The notes beneath the pieces were generated by a model that saw only the letters and a program-made list of their open reading frames with translations, had not been told where the DNA came from and searched no databases. From Hymenobacter sp. YIM 151500-1 (lineage in GTDB: Bacteria; Bacteroidota; Bacteroidia; Cytophagales; Hymenobacteraceae): a stretch of DNA of 64,000 nucleotides. Below are positions 45,359 to 54,164 of this stretch, in pieces (positions within the stretch are counted from its first letter, which is position 1; every line of letters starts with the position of its first letter). The position numbers and the translations under genes are program-made. Location: NCBI RefSeq assembly GCF_025979885.1, contig NZ_CP110139.1, positions 620,001-684,000 on the forward strand. Direction: 5' to 3'.

Positions 45359-46774
45359 TCTTCCAAAGATGCTTACCGAGGTGGTTTGGCTGGGGCGGAT
45401 GGTGAAGGTGCGCACGTCGGTGAACTGGCTGCCGGTGGCGCTGGTGGTGCGGAAGACGAGGCGGTAGGTGCCCGGCTGCAAGGGCTGGTTGATTTTGGAG
45501 GAGCCGCCGTGGGGCAGGTTGTACACCCAGGTCTGCGACTCGTCCTGGCCCAGACGGTAGACGCTGCCGTAGCCTTTCAAATCGGTGACGATGTTGAGCA
45601 CGCCGGGCGGCTCGTAGGTGAGTGCGGTTTCCTGGCCCTGCTTCACGGTGATGCGCCGCAGCTGGCGCGGCAGGGTCAGCAGCTCCACCTCGTAGTTGCC
45701 GGCCAGCAGCTTCTGCCGCGCCCCGAAGGGCAGGGCCAGCAGGGTTTTGTCCTGGCCCGTCTGCCGGATGACGGCCTGCACTGTGCCGTAGGGGCTGGCC
45801 GTGGCCGTGGGCGGCTTAAGCCAGAGCGTGCCTTGGGGCGTTTTGTAGATCAGCACGTTGGCCTTGCCGGGCCGGATGAGCAGGTTCGGCTGGCGTACGG
45901 GCGGCACGGTGTTAATCACCAGGTCGTAGCTCTGCAGGGCGTCGATGTCGAGGGCATCGGGCCGGCCCTGGGCGTCGCGGTAGTGGATGTAGTTGTACTC
46001 GGGCTGCTCGGTGAGGTTGTTGATGAAGGTCAGGTTGACGTTGGATTCCACGGGGCGGCCCTGCTCGTCGGTCAGGTTCACGGCCACGGTGGTTTTGGCC
46101 AGGGTCTGGGCCACCACGTCGTTGAGGATGGTGCGGAAGGTCTTCACGTCGGCCGCGTTGTAGTACTGCCCCAGGCACTCCAGCTGCTTGCCGAAGTCCT
46201 TCTCGGCCCCGATGCCAATGACGAAGGGCTTCAGAAACACCCGCTTGCGCTGCAAGGCCAGAGCCGTGGCGCAGGGGTTGCCCTTGCACGACTCAAGCCC
46301 GTCGGTAATCAGAATGAGCACGTTGCGGGAGGTTTTGTCGGCCGTGGGGAAGTCGTCGGCCGACTGGAGCAGGGAGTAGGTGATGGGCGTGTTGCCCTGG
46401 GGCTGCATAGCTTTGAGCTTGGCCTTGATGGCGGCGGCATTTTTCGGGGCAAACGGCACTTCCAGCCGCGAATCCTCGCAGTTGTTTTCCTCCTTGGGGT
46501 GCAAGTGGCCGTAGGCGCGCAGGCCCAGCTCAAGGCTGGGGTAGGCGTTGAGCGAGTCGGCCATGCGGGCCAGCAGGCCTTTAGCCACTTCCCACCGCGT
46601 CTTGCCCTCCCACTGCGCCAGCATCGACCCCGAGGCATCCAGCAGAAACAGGATGCGGGTGGTGCGGGGCTTGGGCGCAGGCGGTGCCGTTTGGGCACGC
46701 GCCGGCGCGGCCCCGCCCAGCCAGAAGCTGAGCGTCAGTAGGGAGAGCAGAAGCAGGTAAGAGCATCGTGCCAT
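45356..46774 (-). CDS. Secreted vWA-domain protein
   Basis: 472 residues from the ATG at 46774. Signal peptide MARCSYLLLLSLLTLSFWLGGAAPARAQ. A vWA domain (~40-215) has an intact MIDAS: FLLDASGSM, the middle Thr in GNTPITYSL, and LILITDGLESC. Beta-rich repeats follow (VAVNLTDEQGRPVESNVNLTFIN, PGVLNIVTDLKGYGSVYRLG), resembling carboxypeptidase-regulatory or PEGA-like modules. Metal-dependent protein binding in the periplasm or at the surface is likely; the partner is unknown. It sits between the two transketolase halves with palindromes on both sides, which suggests insertion. Confidence 0.85.
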   Translation of the reverse strand: MARCSYLLLLSLLTLSFWLGGAAPARAQTAPPAPKPRTTRILFLLDASGSMLAQWEGKTRWEVAKGLLARMADSLNAYPSLELGLRAYGHLHPKEENNCEDSRLEVPFAPKNAAAIKAKLKAMQPQGNTPITYSLLQSADDFPTADKTSRNVLILITDGLESCKGNPCATALALQRKRVFLKPFVIGIGAEKDFGKQLECLGQYYNAADVKTFRTILNDVVAQTLAKTTVAVNLTDEQGRPVESNVNLTFINNLTEQPEYNYIHYRDAQGRPDALDIDALQSYDLVINTVPPVRQPNLLIRPGKANVLIYKTPQGTLWLKPPTATASPYGTVQAVIRQTGQDKTLLALPFGARQKLLAGNYEVELLTLPRQLRRITVKQGQETALTYEPPGVLNIVTDLKGYGSVYRLGQDESQTWVYNLPHGGSSKINQPLQPGTYRLVFRTTSATGSQFTDVRTFTIRPSQTTSVSIFGR

Positions 46775-46780
46775 GCGGGA

Positions 46781-46990
46781 CCTCACCCCCTGGCCCCCTC
46801 TCCGGAGAGAGGGGAGCCAGGCGGCGTTGGAAATGTATGATCAGACTGTCATTGCGAGGCGTAGCCGAAGCACCCGAAGGAAGGCGTAGCCAATCCGTCT
46901 CTCTATGCGCAAATAATGCAGGTTCCTCTGAAGGCCCCTAGTGGGCGCCTCACCCCCCGGCCCCCTCTCCGAAAAGGGAGAGGGGGTGCC
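46781..46990. repeat. Cluster of palindromic elements upstream of the vWA gene
   Basis: Two 'CCTCACCCCC(T/C)GGCCCCCTCTCC' half-elements (46781-46812 and 46947-46990) with GGAGAG/GGGAGAGGGGG partners, and a 'GTCATTGCGAGGCGTAGCCG' word (46851-46870) of the MITE family at 37440. The first starts 6 bp from the vWA start codon. The stretch 46991-47070 contains 'gcaatcagcgcaatcaact'-type simple sequence only. Confidence 0.75.
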
Positions 46991-47070
46991 AGATGATTAA
47001 GAAGTTTTCAGATCAACAAGGACTACTCATGCAATCAGCGCAATCAACTTAATCTGCACCATCTGTGATT

Positions 47071-47973
47071 TTAGTAGTCCGACGCCTCTTCCACGCTGAG
47101 CTGCTGGAGGGCTTTTTCGAGCTGCTCGTCGTTGGGGGCCACGCCGTGCCACTTGTGGGAACCCATCATGAAGTCGACGCCGTAGCCCATCTGCGTATCC
47201 AGAAGCACGACAATGGGCTGGCCCTGACCCAGCAGACCCTGGGCCTGTTCAATGGTGGGCAGCAGGGTCTCGAACTGGTTGCCGTCGGTTTCGAGCACGC
47301 GCCAGCCGAAGGCCTCGAACTTGGCGCGCAAGTCGCCCAGGTGCATCACTTTTTCGGTGGGGCCGTCGATCTGCTGGCCGTTGCGGTCCACGAAAGCAAT
47401 CAGGTTGTCGACTTTGTGGTGGGGGGCGTACATGGCCGCTTCCCAGATCTGGCCCTCCTCCAGCTCCCCGTCGCCCATGAGCACGAACACGGTGCGGGAG
47501 TCCTGATTGAGCTTTTTGGCCTGGGCCGCCCCGATGGCTACGCTCAGGCCCTGGCCGAGGGAGCCCGAAGCTATGCGCACGCCGGGCAAGTGCTCGTGGG
47601 TGGCGGGGTGGCCTTGCAGGCGGGAGTTGAGCTTGCGGAACGTGGCCAGCTCGCCCACCGGGAAGTAGCCCGAGCGGGCCAGCACCGAGTAAAACACCGG
47701 CGAAATGTGGCCGTTCGACAAGATAAACAGGTCCTGCCCGATGCCGTCCATGTCAAATGGCTCCGGGGTGTGCTTCATCACTTTAAAAAAAAGGGCCACC
47801 AGCAGATCGGTGCAGCCCAGTGAGCCGCCAGGGTGGCCGGAGTTGACGGCGTGCACCATGCGCACAATGTCGCGGCGTACCTGGGCGGCAATCTGTTTCA
47901 GCTCGGCCACCGACTTGGTAGCCTCGGGCGCGTGGGTTTCGGAAGAAGCGGCAAAAGACGTGTCCTGGGCCAT
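47071..47973 (-). CDS. Transketolase, N-terminal subunit (split type)
   Basis: 300 residues from the ATG at 47973 (MAQDTSFAASSET). It contains the TPP-pyrophosphate domain: VHAVNSGHPGGSLGCTDLLVALFF, ASGSLGQGLSVAIGAAQA, and the TPP motif MGDGELEEGQIWEAAMYAPHHKVDNLIAFVD. Its partner is the C-terminal subunit at 44237. It forms the first gene of a minus-strand trio with the vWA gene in the middle. Whether the three share one transcript is doubtful given the palindromes. Confidence 0.93.
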   Translation of the reverse strand: MAQDTSFAASSETHAPEATKSVAELKQIAAQVRRDIVRMVHAVNSGHPGGSLGCTDLLVALFFKVMKHTPEPFDMDGIGQDLFILSNGHISPVFYSVLARSGYFPVGELATFRKLNSRLQGHPATHEHLPGVRIASGSLGQGLSVAIGAAQAKKLNQDSRTVFVLMGDGELEEGQIWEAAMYAPHHKVDNLIAFVDRNGQQIDGPTEKVMHLGDLRAKFEAFGWRVLETDGNQFETLLPTIEQAQGLLGQGQPIVVLLDTQMGYGVDFMMGSHKWHGVAPNDEQLEKALQQLSVEEASDY

Positions 47974-48003
47974 TGGGTCTAGATGATTGGAGTGGTAGGG
48001 CAA

Positions 48004-48271
48004 AGGTAGGTTTTTAGGGGCTTGGGGGCTTGGGGGCTTAGGGTCTTGGTTGACGTGCTGCTGTCATCCTGGGGCCCAGCCGAAGATCAGCGTAATTAAT
48101 TCTTGCGCCAGAGCGAGTCGTGGTAACGAGTTTAGCCCGCAGAGGGCGCGGAAGCTTGCGCAGAAGGCGCAGAGCTGTTCTGCCGCTTGTCGTTCTTCAG
48201 TTTGGCTGGGCCTCAGAATAGCAGCAGTACATCAACCAAGCCCCTAAGCCCCCAAGTCCCTAAGACCCTAA
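48004..48271. repeat. 'GGGGCTTAGGG' inverted repeat region
   Basis: TTTTTAGGGGCTTGGGGGCTTGGGGGCTTAGGGTCTTGG (48011-48049) faces CCAAGCCCCTAAGCCCCCAAGTCCCTAAGACCCTAAAAA (48235-48273). The core between is unique and non-coding. Related G(G)GACTTAG repeats occur at 19273, 45205 and 54787. Confidence 0.75.
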
Positions 48272-48303
48272 AAAAAATACCCCGCCTGAAACGGGCGGGG
48301 CTT
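48271..48303 (-). terminator. Terminator after bcp
   Basis: CCCCGCC (48280-48286) pairs with GGCGGGG (48294-48300); a seven-base T run follows on the minus strand. Confidence 0.85.
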
Positions 48304-48309
48304 TGGAAG

Positions 48310-48759
48310 CTACAGCAGCTGGGCGGCGTGGTTCTTGGTGTCGACTTTGGTAATGACCTTCTCGATACGGCCCTGCTCGTCGATGACGAAGGTGTAGCGC
48401 ATGGTGCCCATGTAGGTGCGGCCGTACATCGACTTCTCCTGCCACACCCCGTAAGCCTGCACGAGTCGTTTGTCCTCATCAACCAGCAGCGGGAAGGGCA
48501 ACTCGTACTTCTGAGCAAACTTCTGGTGGGACTTCTGCGGGTCGATGCTCACGCCCAGCACCTGAATGCCGGCCCCGAGCAGGCTCTGGTAGTTGTCGCG
48601 CAGGTTGCAGGCCTGGGCCGTGCAGCCGCTGGTGTCGTCTTTGGGGTAGAAGTAGAGGGCCACTTTGCGGCCGGCGTAGTCCTGGAGGCGGTGCAGGGTG
48701 CCGTGCTGGTCCTGGGCCTCAAAAGCCGGAGCCGGCTCGCCAACTTGGGGAATTGTCAT
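48310..48759 (-). CDS. bcp: Thioredoxin-dependent peroxiredoxin, Bcp/PrxQ type
   Basis: 149 residues. A thioredoxin-fold peroxidase that reduces H2O2 and organic peroxides. The peroxidatic Cys is in DTSGCTAQACNLRD, with the resolving Cys five residues later (C-x4-C, the alpha-type PrxQ pattern). The Bcp opening is GEPAPAFEAQDQHGTLHRLQDYAGRKVALYFYPKD, and the Arg is in TFVIDEQGRI. Where most Bcp have TPGC this has TSGC. Monocistronic. Confidence 0.94.
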   Translation of the reverse strand: MTIPQVGEPAPAFEAQDQHGTLHRLQDYAGRKVALYFYPKDDTSGCTAQACNLRDNYQSLLGAGIQVLGVSIDPQKSHQKFAQKYELPFPLLVDEDKRLVQAYGVWQEKSMYGRTYMGTMRYTFVIDEQGRIEKVITKVDTKNHAAQLL

Positions 48760-48887
48760 GACGGAGAGTTTGCGGCAAAAGTAAAGCGCAGATTGGGCAG
48801 ATTAAACGGATTTCGCAGATTAAAAAAACCGGAACCAGCCTATTGTAGCGTGGTAGCGCGCCGTACGAAGGACCGTCAGGTCATGAA
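48760..48887. other. bcp upstream region
   Basis: Simple 'gcagattgggcagattaaac' sequence and no gene. Confidence 0.4.
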
Positions 48888-49061
48888 GCTGTTTAGGAAG
48901 TCGCCCGAAACATACCAGCCCGTCCTGCTGAGCTTGCCGAAGCACCTCTCCCGCTTCGTTGTAGTCGTCAGAAGTTAGCCAGCGGTAGAGATGCTTCGAC
49001 TTCGCCTCCGGCTCCGCTCAGCAGGACGGGCTGGTATGTTTCAGACGACTTCCTAAACAGC
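48888..49061. repeat. MITE-like element with ~46-bp terminal inverted repeats
   Basis: GCTGTTTAGGAAGTCG... (48888-48933) faces ...CGACTTCCTAAACAGC (49016-49061). The inner words GTCCTGCTGAGC and GCTCAGCAGGAC tie it to the family at 7129-7235 and 49727-49825. It contains no open reading frame of note. Confidence 0.85.
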
Positions 49062-49106
49062 CTCCATATAATCAGTGAAATCAATCTAATCTGCCCAATC
49101 TGTGAT

Positions 49107-49676
49107 TCAGGTGGGCTGGGGCGTGAAGATGAGCCTGTCGACCGGAAAGCCCAGCTCCCGGCCTTTCGCCACCAGCCGGTCGCGGAGGCTGCGCTCCAGG
49201 TGGGGCGTGCGGCTGAGAATCCAGAGGTTTTTGCGGCCCGGCTCGCCCACCAGGGCATAGCGGTAGTCGGCCTGGTCGAGGTCCAGAATCCAGTAGTCGC
49301 CTTCAAACGGCCAGAAGAAGCTGACCCGGAGCTTGGCGTTGGTCTTGGCATCTACGACGCGGGCGGTGCCGGCGGCGGTTTCCACCGGGCCGTTGAGACT
49401 GTGCTTGTGGCAGGTGTTGAGCACCTGCACCTTGCCGTCGGGGCGCAGCTTGTACTCGGCCGTCACGTGCTGGCAGCCTTTCTCGAAGCGGGCGGGCAGG
49501 CGGGCCACCTCGTACCACAAACCGCGGTACCGGTGCAGGTCCACGTGTGCCACGGTGGGCAGGGGCGGGTGACTTTTGCGCCGGGCAAAAGCATAGGCCG
49601 CCACACCAGTAGCCACGGCAGCCGCGGCGGCCAGCAGTACGGGTTGGCGCGGGTTTTTAGCAGGAGAAGCAGGCAT
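49107..49676 (-). CDS. Lipocalin (Blc-like), membrane-anchored
   Basis: 189 residues from the ATG at 49676 (MPASPAKNPRQP). One N-terminal transmembrane or signal-anchor helix (VLLAAAAAVATGVAAYAFA), then a lipocalin barrel: GLWYEVARLPARFEKGCQHVTAEY (GxW and Cys), VLNTCHKHS, RVSFFWPFEGDYWILDLDQADYRYALVGEPGRKNLWILSR. Bacterial lipocalins carry lipids or small hydrophobics in the envelope. E. coli Blc is a lipoprotein, whereas this one has a helix without a clear lipobox. Confidence 0.88.
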   Translation of the reverse strand: MPASPAKNPRQPVLLAAAAAVATGVAAYAFARRKSHPPLPTVAHVDLHRYRGLWYEVARLPARFEKGCQHVTAEYKLRPDGKVQVLNTCHKHSLNGPVETAAGTARVVDAKTNAKLRVSFFWPFEGDYWILDLDQADYRYALVGEPGRKNLWILSRTPHLERSLRDRLVAKGRELGFPVDRLIFTPQPT

Positions 49677-49726
49677 AGTCAGGGGTAACAAGTAAAGGGT
49701 GACAGGTGACAAGTAAGAGGTAGACC

Positions 49727-49825
49727 GTCATGCTGAGCCTGTCGAAGCATCTCTACCTCTGGCTAATTTCTGACATGAGGACGAAGTGGTAGAGCTGCTT
49801 CGACAAGCTTAGCAGAACGGGCAAG
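49727..49825. repeat. 'GTCATGCTGAGC' MITE-like inverted repeat, diverged copy
   Basis: GTCATGCTGAGCCTGTCGAAGCATCTCTACC and GGTAGAGCTGCTTCGACAAGCTTAGCAGAAC; same family as 7129 and 48888, with more mismatches. Confidence 0.7.
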
Positions 49826-49996
49826 CAACTTTCTACATAGCTTCGGGATGGAGAAGACCCTCGGTAGTACGCAGCTTACTTGCTCACGGCTAAGGCGGAA
49901 GCACCAGGGCGGCTCCGACTTCTGCCAAAAAAATCTGCCGCAACCTGGTGATACTTGGCGTTTCTTTCGATTAAGTACTGAACCCGCGTTGCTGCC

Positions 49997-50563
49997 ATGA
50001 TTCGCCTCGACCATTTTTCCGACCCCGCTGCCCTGCGCCAGGCCCTGCTGACTGACCGTTCCCGTGTGCTGACCCAGCTGTACCAGCGGGCCTTCCCGGT
50101 AGTGCGCCGGCACGTGCAGCGCCACGGCGGCACCGAGGCCGACGCCCAAGACGTGTTTCAGGATGCGCTGGTGGTCTTCTACGAGCAAGCTGTAGGCGAA
50201 ATGCTGACGCTGACGGCCGCGGCCAGCACCTACCTGGTGGGCGTAAGCCGCAACCTGTGGCGGCGCGAGCTGGTCCGGCGCAGCCGCCTGCCCGCCGAGC
50301 CCACCGACGCCCACCCGGAGCTGCCCGCCGAACCCGAACCAGAGCCCGCCCCGGCATTGGCCGTACGCGACTACGTGGAGCAGCTCGGGGCCCGGTGCCG
50401 GGATATTCTGCTGGCCTTTTACTACTTCCAGCAGCCCCTGAGCCAGATTGCGGCTACGCATCAGTTTCGCACGGTGCGCTCGGCTACGGTTCAGAAATTC
50501 AAGTGCCTGGAGCGCCTGCGCACGGCCGTGCGCAACCTGCGCGAGCAACTTCTTCCCGCCTAA
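49997..50563 (+). CDS. Sigma-70 family RNA polymerase sigma factor, ECF-like
   Basis: 188 residues. Region 2: RAFPVVRRHVQRHGGTEADAQDVFQDALVVFYEQAV, then YLVGVSRNLWRRELVRRSR. After an acidic Pro/Glu-rich linker comes region 4: CRDILLAFYYFQQPLSQIAATHQFRTVRSATVQKFKCLERLRTAV. The region 2 sequence (DAQDVFQDAL) is canonical. A 96-residue protein gene follows after 3 bp, so translation is coupled. Confidence 0.9.
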   Translation: MIRLDHFSDPAALRQALLTDRSRVLTQLYQRAFPVVRRHVQRHGGTEADAQDVFQDALVVFYEQAVGEMLTLTAAASTYLVGVSRNLWRRELVRRSRLPAEPTDAHPELPAEPEPEPAPALAVRDYVEQLGARCRDILLAFYYFQQPLSQIAATHQFRTVRSATVQKFKCLERLRTAVRNLREQLLPA

Positions 50564-50566
50564 GCC

Positions 50567-50857
50567 ATGCGCCCCGAGCTAGAACGCCTCCGCTACCTTG
50601 AGCAGCACCTGCTGGGCCAGCTGCCCGCCAGTGCCCCCACCTGGGCCGTGCAGGTGCTGCTCGACCCTGAACTGGCTGCTGATGCTGCTGCCCAGCGCCA
50701 ACTGTACCAGGGCCTGCGCCTGGCCGGGCGGCGGCAGCTGCGGCAGGAGCTAAAGGCCATTCACCAGCAGCTGTACGGGCGCCGGCGGCGTGGCTGGGTA
50801 CACGCCACCTTGGCCCGCCTGCACGCTCTGCTGCCGGGGCGCTGGTCGTCCCACTAA
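50567..50857 (+). CDS. Small basic protein coupled to a sigma factor
   Basis: 96 residues ([20 protein letters not shown]). Helical, with [33 protein letters not shown] ending in a strongly basic segment. It begins three bases after the sigma factor stop codon. Position suggests a regulator of that sigma factor, but it has no transmembrane helix and no zinc-binding anti-sigma motif. It could be a soluble anti-sigma or an accessory protein; no family is recognised. Confidence 0.7.
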   Translation: MRPELERLRYLEQHLLGQLPASAPTWAVQVLLDPELAADAAAQRQLYQGLRLAGRRQLRQELKAIHQQLYGRRRRGWVHATLARLHALLPGRWSSH

Positions 50858-50954
50858 CCGGCTTATTTCTTCCTCTTCACCGCAGCCAGTGGCCGCTCTG
50901 CCACGCACTACAGCGTGGTCAGGCTTCGCCGTGCCTGCATTTCCCCTTTTCTGT

Positions 50955-51647
50955 ATGCTTGCTTCTGCTGAATTTCGCCGCTTTGCCGTGCGCGGCCAGG
51001 GCCTCAATGGCCTGCACTTCGACCAGTACGTGCACCACGTGGAAGGCCTGGCCCGGCCCCACCTTACCGGCATGACCCGCTCGGTTATCGAGGAGCGCCC
51101 GACGCGCTTTGCCGAAATCGACGTGTTTTCGCGCCTGATTATGGACCGGATCATCTTTCTGGGTACCGCCGTCGATGACCACATTGCCAACATTCTGACG
51201 GCGCAGATGCTGTTTTTGGAGTCAGTTGACAACAGGAAAGACATTCTGCTCTACATCAACTCGCCCGGTGGCTCCGTGTACGCCGGCCTGGGCATCTATG
51301 ACACCATGCAGTATATCAGCCCCGATGTGGCTACTATCTGCACTGGCATGGCGGCCAGCATGGGTTCGTTTCTGCTGTGCGGAGGCGCTATTGGCAAACG
51401 CTCAGCCCTGCCCCACGCCCGCGTCATGATTCACCAGCCCAGCGGCGGGGTGCAGGGCCCGTCAGCCGACATCGAAATCACGGCCCGCGAGGTGGTGAAG
51501 CTACGCCAGGAACTCTACAACATTTACGCCGAGCGCACCGGCAAAACCTACGAGCAAATCCACAACGACGCCGACCGGGACCACTGGCTGCGTGCTGATG
51601 AGGCCAAAGAATACGGCGTCATTGATGAAGTGCTGAAGAAGGAATGA
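50955..51647 (+). CDS. clpP: ATP-dependent Clp protease proteolytic subunit
   Basis: 230 residues from the ATG at 50955. ClpP is the barrel-shaped serine protease that works with ClpX or ClpC. The catalytic triad is visible: Ser in [13 protein letters not shown], His in MIHQPSGG, and Asp in [18 protein letters not shown]. The ~40-residue N-terminal extension before [17 protein letters not shown] is usual for Bacteroidota. A palindromic element follows the stop. Confidence 0.95.
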   Translation: MLASAEFRRFAVRGQGLNGLHFDQYVHHVEGLARPHLTGMTRSVIEERPTRFAEIDVFSRLIMDRIIFLGTAVDDHIANILTAQMLFLESVDNRKDILLYINSPGGSVYAGLGIYDTMQYISPDVATICTGMAASMGSFLLCGGAIGKRSALPHARVMIHQPSGGVQGPSADIEITAREVVKLRQELYNIYAERTGKTYEQIHNDADRDHWLRADEAKEYGVIDEVLKKE

Positions 51648-51910
51648 GTAGATGAGTGAATGAGTAGATGAGTAAATGAGTGGATGAGTGAAGGTGGACG
51701 GTCAGCCCCAGCGGGGTGGCATATCGGTAGAACACACCGAGGTAAACAGGATGAAAGCCCCAGCGGGGCGACACCAATCGTTCAACGACTGTGTCACCCC
51801 GCTGGGGCTCTGGTGTTTCATAGCTTCAGCCTGTTCTACCAATATGCCGCCCCGCTGGGGCTGACCGTCCACCTTCCCTCATCCACTCATTCACTCATTT
51901 ACTCATTCAC
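51648..51910. repeat. 'AGCCCCNGCGGGGC' palindromic element, copy 2
   Basis: GGTGGACGGTCAGCCCCAGC...GCTGGGGCTGACCGTCCACC (51694-51873) with inner ATATCGGTAGAA and CCCCAGCGGGGC hairpins. GAGTGAATGAGTAGATGAG simple repeats lie on both edges. Same family as 20427-20646. Confidence 0.88.
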
Positions 51911-53917
51911 TCACAGCACCACGTGCAGCACCCGTTCGTTGCCGGCCTGGTCGATGAGGCGCAGGGTGGCGGGGCCGCGCAGGGGCGGACCCAGCCGGTC
52001 GTCGCGCTCCGAAAACAGGGTGGCGTTTTTGTGCTCGAAGCGCAGCAGGCGAAACTGCCCGTTAACTTCCAGCTTGTAAGACGCCAGCCCCGACAGGTCG
52101 TCGCCGACCTTGAACACCACGCCGGCCGGGCCCCGGCTGATGAGGCGGCCCGAGGGCGGAATGGTGTCGGTGAGGATGCGGAACCGGCCGAAGGTTTTGA
52201 TGGGGGCCGAGATGGTGTTGCCGCTCCAGGTGCCACCCACGTAGGCCTTGCCGCCTTTGGGCGTGATGCTGTAGATGGCCGAGCGGGCTTTATCGGCCAC
52301 CTCGGTTTCGGGCTTGAGGGTGAGGCGCAACGGCTGGTAGAGCGGGACGCGCGGCAGGTGCACGGTCCAGACGCCCTGCCCGTAGCTGGTTTGCACGTAG
52401 AGCGTGTCGAACAGGGTTTTAGGCCCGAAGCCCAGGTGCAGGTGAGCCGTGGCGAAGCCAAACTCCTGGCCCGAGGGCACCATGGCCTGGCGCTCAAACC
52501 GCTTTACGAGGCGCCCAAACTGCAGGGAGTCGGGGCGGCCGGCGCGCAGGTCGTAGAGGTACACGTTCTGGCTTTGCTCGGTGTAGCTGGGCTTCAGAGT
52601 GAGGCGGCGGCTGCCGCGGTACAGGGTCAGAGGCCCGCCCACGGCGGCCGTGTCGGGGTCCTGGGCCACGGCCACCAGCAGGTTGCGGCTGATGTCGTAG
52701 CGCAGGGCCGGCGCTTTGACGGCCGCCGAGCGGGTTTTGAAGTAGGCCGGCTGCTCGCCCCGCAGCACCAGCCGCAGGGGCGTGGTGTTGCCATAGCAGT
52801 CCGAAAGCCTGATTTCGACGCTGTAGAGCTGGCCCGGCTCCACGCGCAGCCGGCCCCGGCCGGGGCCGGTGGTGTAGATGCCCAGGTCGTTGCCGTCGTC
52901 CACGAACAGCCGTTCCAGCTGCCGCCCCTGCATGGCCCGCCACTCGTAATCCACGTGGCGGTTGATCTGCCGGGAGCCTTCCGGGAAGGGAATGTCGTCG
53001 ACCACGTGCCGGTACAGGGGCTGGCCGTTCACCTCCACTTCCACCTGCTGAAAGCCGTTTCGGTTCCACACCCCGTCGAACCGGTCGAAGCCCTGCACCA
53101 GCAGGCCCACCGTGCCGAAGGCCCGGATGGTGTCGGGCCACACGTAGCCCCCGCCGCCAGGCAGGGGCGGGGCCTTGGGCACGAACACCGACTTGCCAAA
53201 CCGCCCCTGCACGCGGGCGTCAATGCTCAGCGCTTCTACCGCAAAGGCCTGCATCGTGGGGGCCACGTGGTCCTGCACCTCGGGGAAGCCGCCCCACTGC
53301 AAGGGGTTGAGCTGGTGGTCCTGGGCCGTGCGCACCTCCCAGTGCAGGTGCGGGCCCACTGAGCCGCCCGTGTTGCCCGACAAGGCCACCACCTCGCCGC
53401 GCTTCACCGGAAACTGGCCGGGCTTGAAAAACAGCTCCAGCTCGTAGGTCTGCCGCTCGTACTGGCGGCGGCGCAGCTCCTCGGCCACCGGCCCCCGAAA
53501 GTGGTTGAGGTGGCCGTACACCGTGGTCAGCCCGTTGGGGTGGGTGATATAAAGCACGTTGCCGTAGCCGAAAGAGCTTTGCTTGAGCCGCGACACGTAG
53601 CCGTCGGCCGAGGCATAGACGGGCAGGTCCACGCGGCCATCGGTTTTGATGTCGAGGCCGCCGTGGAAGTGATTGGGCCGCAGCTCGCCCATGCTGCCCG
53701 CCAGGAAATTCTGCTTGCCCGGCTTGATGGGAAACAGAAAGTAGCCGGGCTCCACGGCCGGCCGGGTGTCGGCGGCCGGGGCGGCAGCTTGGGGTTTGTC
53801 GCCGGAGGAATCGGGCTGCTGGCCTCCGCAGGAAGCCGGCCGCAGCCCCAGCAGCACCAGAAACGGCAACGCTACGCTAAGCAGCTGCCGCGGCTGGAGA
53901 GAAATCAAATCAAGCAT
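51911..53917 (-). CDS. M23-family metallopeptidase (peptidoglycan endopeptidase-like)
   Basis: 668 residues. The N-terminal signal has a lipobox-like LRPASCGG, so it is possibly a lipoprotein. The M23/LytM domain (~55-215) has complete zinc ligands: NHFHGGLDIK (H...D) and GPHLHWEVR (HxH). The long C-terminal part is beta-rich, with repeated Ig-like segments (SVEIRLSDCYGNTTPLRLVLRG, GQFRLLRFEHKNATLFSERDDR). M23 enzymes cleave peptidoglycan cross-links, or act as inactive scaffolds when the ligands are lost; here they are kept. The C-terminal modules probably target it to the wall or a partner. Confidence 0.92.
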   Translation of the reverse strand: MLDLISLQPRQLLSVALPFLVLLGLRPASCGGQQPDSSGDKPQAAAPAADTRPAVEPGYFLFPIKPGKQNFLAGSMGELRPNHFHGGLDIKTDGRVDLPVYASADGYVSRLKQSSFGYGNVLYITHPNGLTTVYGHLNHFRGPVAEELRRRQYERQTYELELFFKPGQFPVKRGEVVALSGNTGGSVGPHLHWEVRTAQDHQLNPLQWGGFPEVQDHVAPTMQAFAVEALSIDARVQGRFGKSVFVPKAPPLPGGGGYVWPDTIRAFGTVGLLVQGFDRFDGVWNRNGFQQVEVEVNGQPLYRHVVDDIPFPEGSRQINRHVDYEWRAMQGRQLERLFVDDGNDLGIYTTGPGRGRLRVEPGQLYSVEIRLSDCYGNTTPLRLVLRGEQPAYFKTRSAAVKAPALRYDISRNLLVAVAQDPDTAAVGGPLTLYRGSRRLTLKPSYTEQSQNVYLYDLRAGRPDSLQFGRLVKRFERQAMVPSGQEFGFATAHLHLGFGPKTLFDTLYVQTSYGQGVWTVHLPRVPLYQPLRLTLKPETEVADKARSAIYSITPKGGKAYVGGTWSGNTISAPIKTFGRFRILTDTIPPSGRLISRGPAGVVFKVGDDLSGLASYKLEVNGQFRLLRFEHKNATLFSERDDRLGPPLRGPATLRLIDQAGNERVLHVVL

Positions 53918-54164
53918 GTACTAGGTAAAGGGGAATAGGGAGGCGGGAAGTGGTGAGTTTGCTGCTTGTTGCTGCTTGGTTATTTTAAGCTTAGCACAAA
54001 AGCTCCGCCCGAACGGCGGGCGGACTAGCTCTAGCTGTAGCAACGACTACCGTGCCAACGCCCCATTCCTGCGCGAAAAAGGTCTTTGGCTCCGCTTGCC
54101 GGCGGTCTGAAAGCTCCGGATGCCCGCGTGTCAACTCACCACCTCACTACTCACCAGTTCTTTA
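53918..54164. other. Intergenic region, nothing recognised
   Basis: No gene, hairpin or repeat that I can support; it must contain the M23 gene promoter. Confidence 0.4.
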
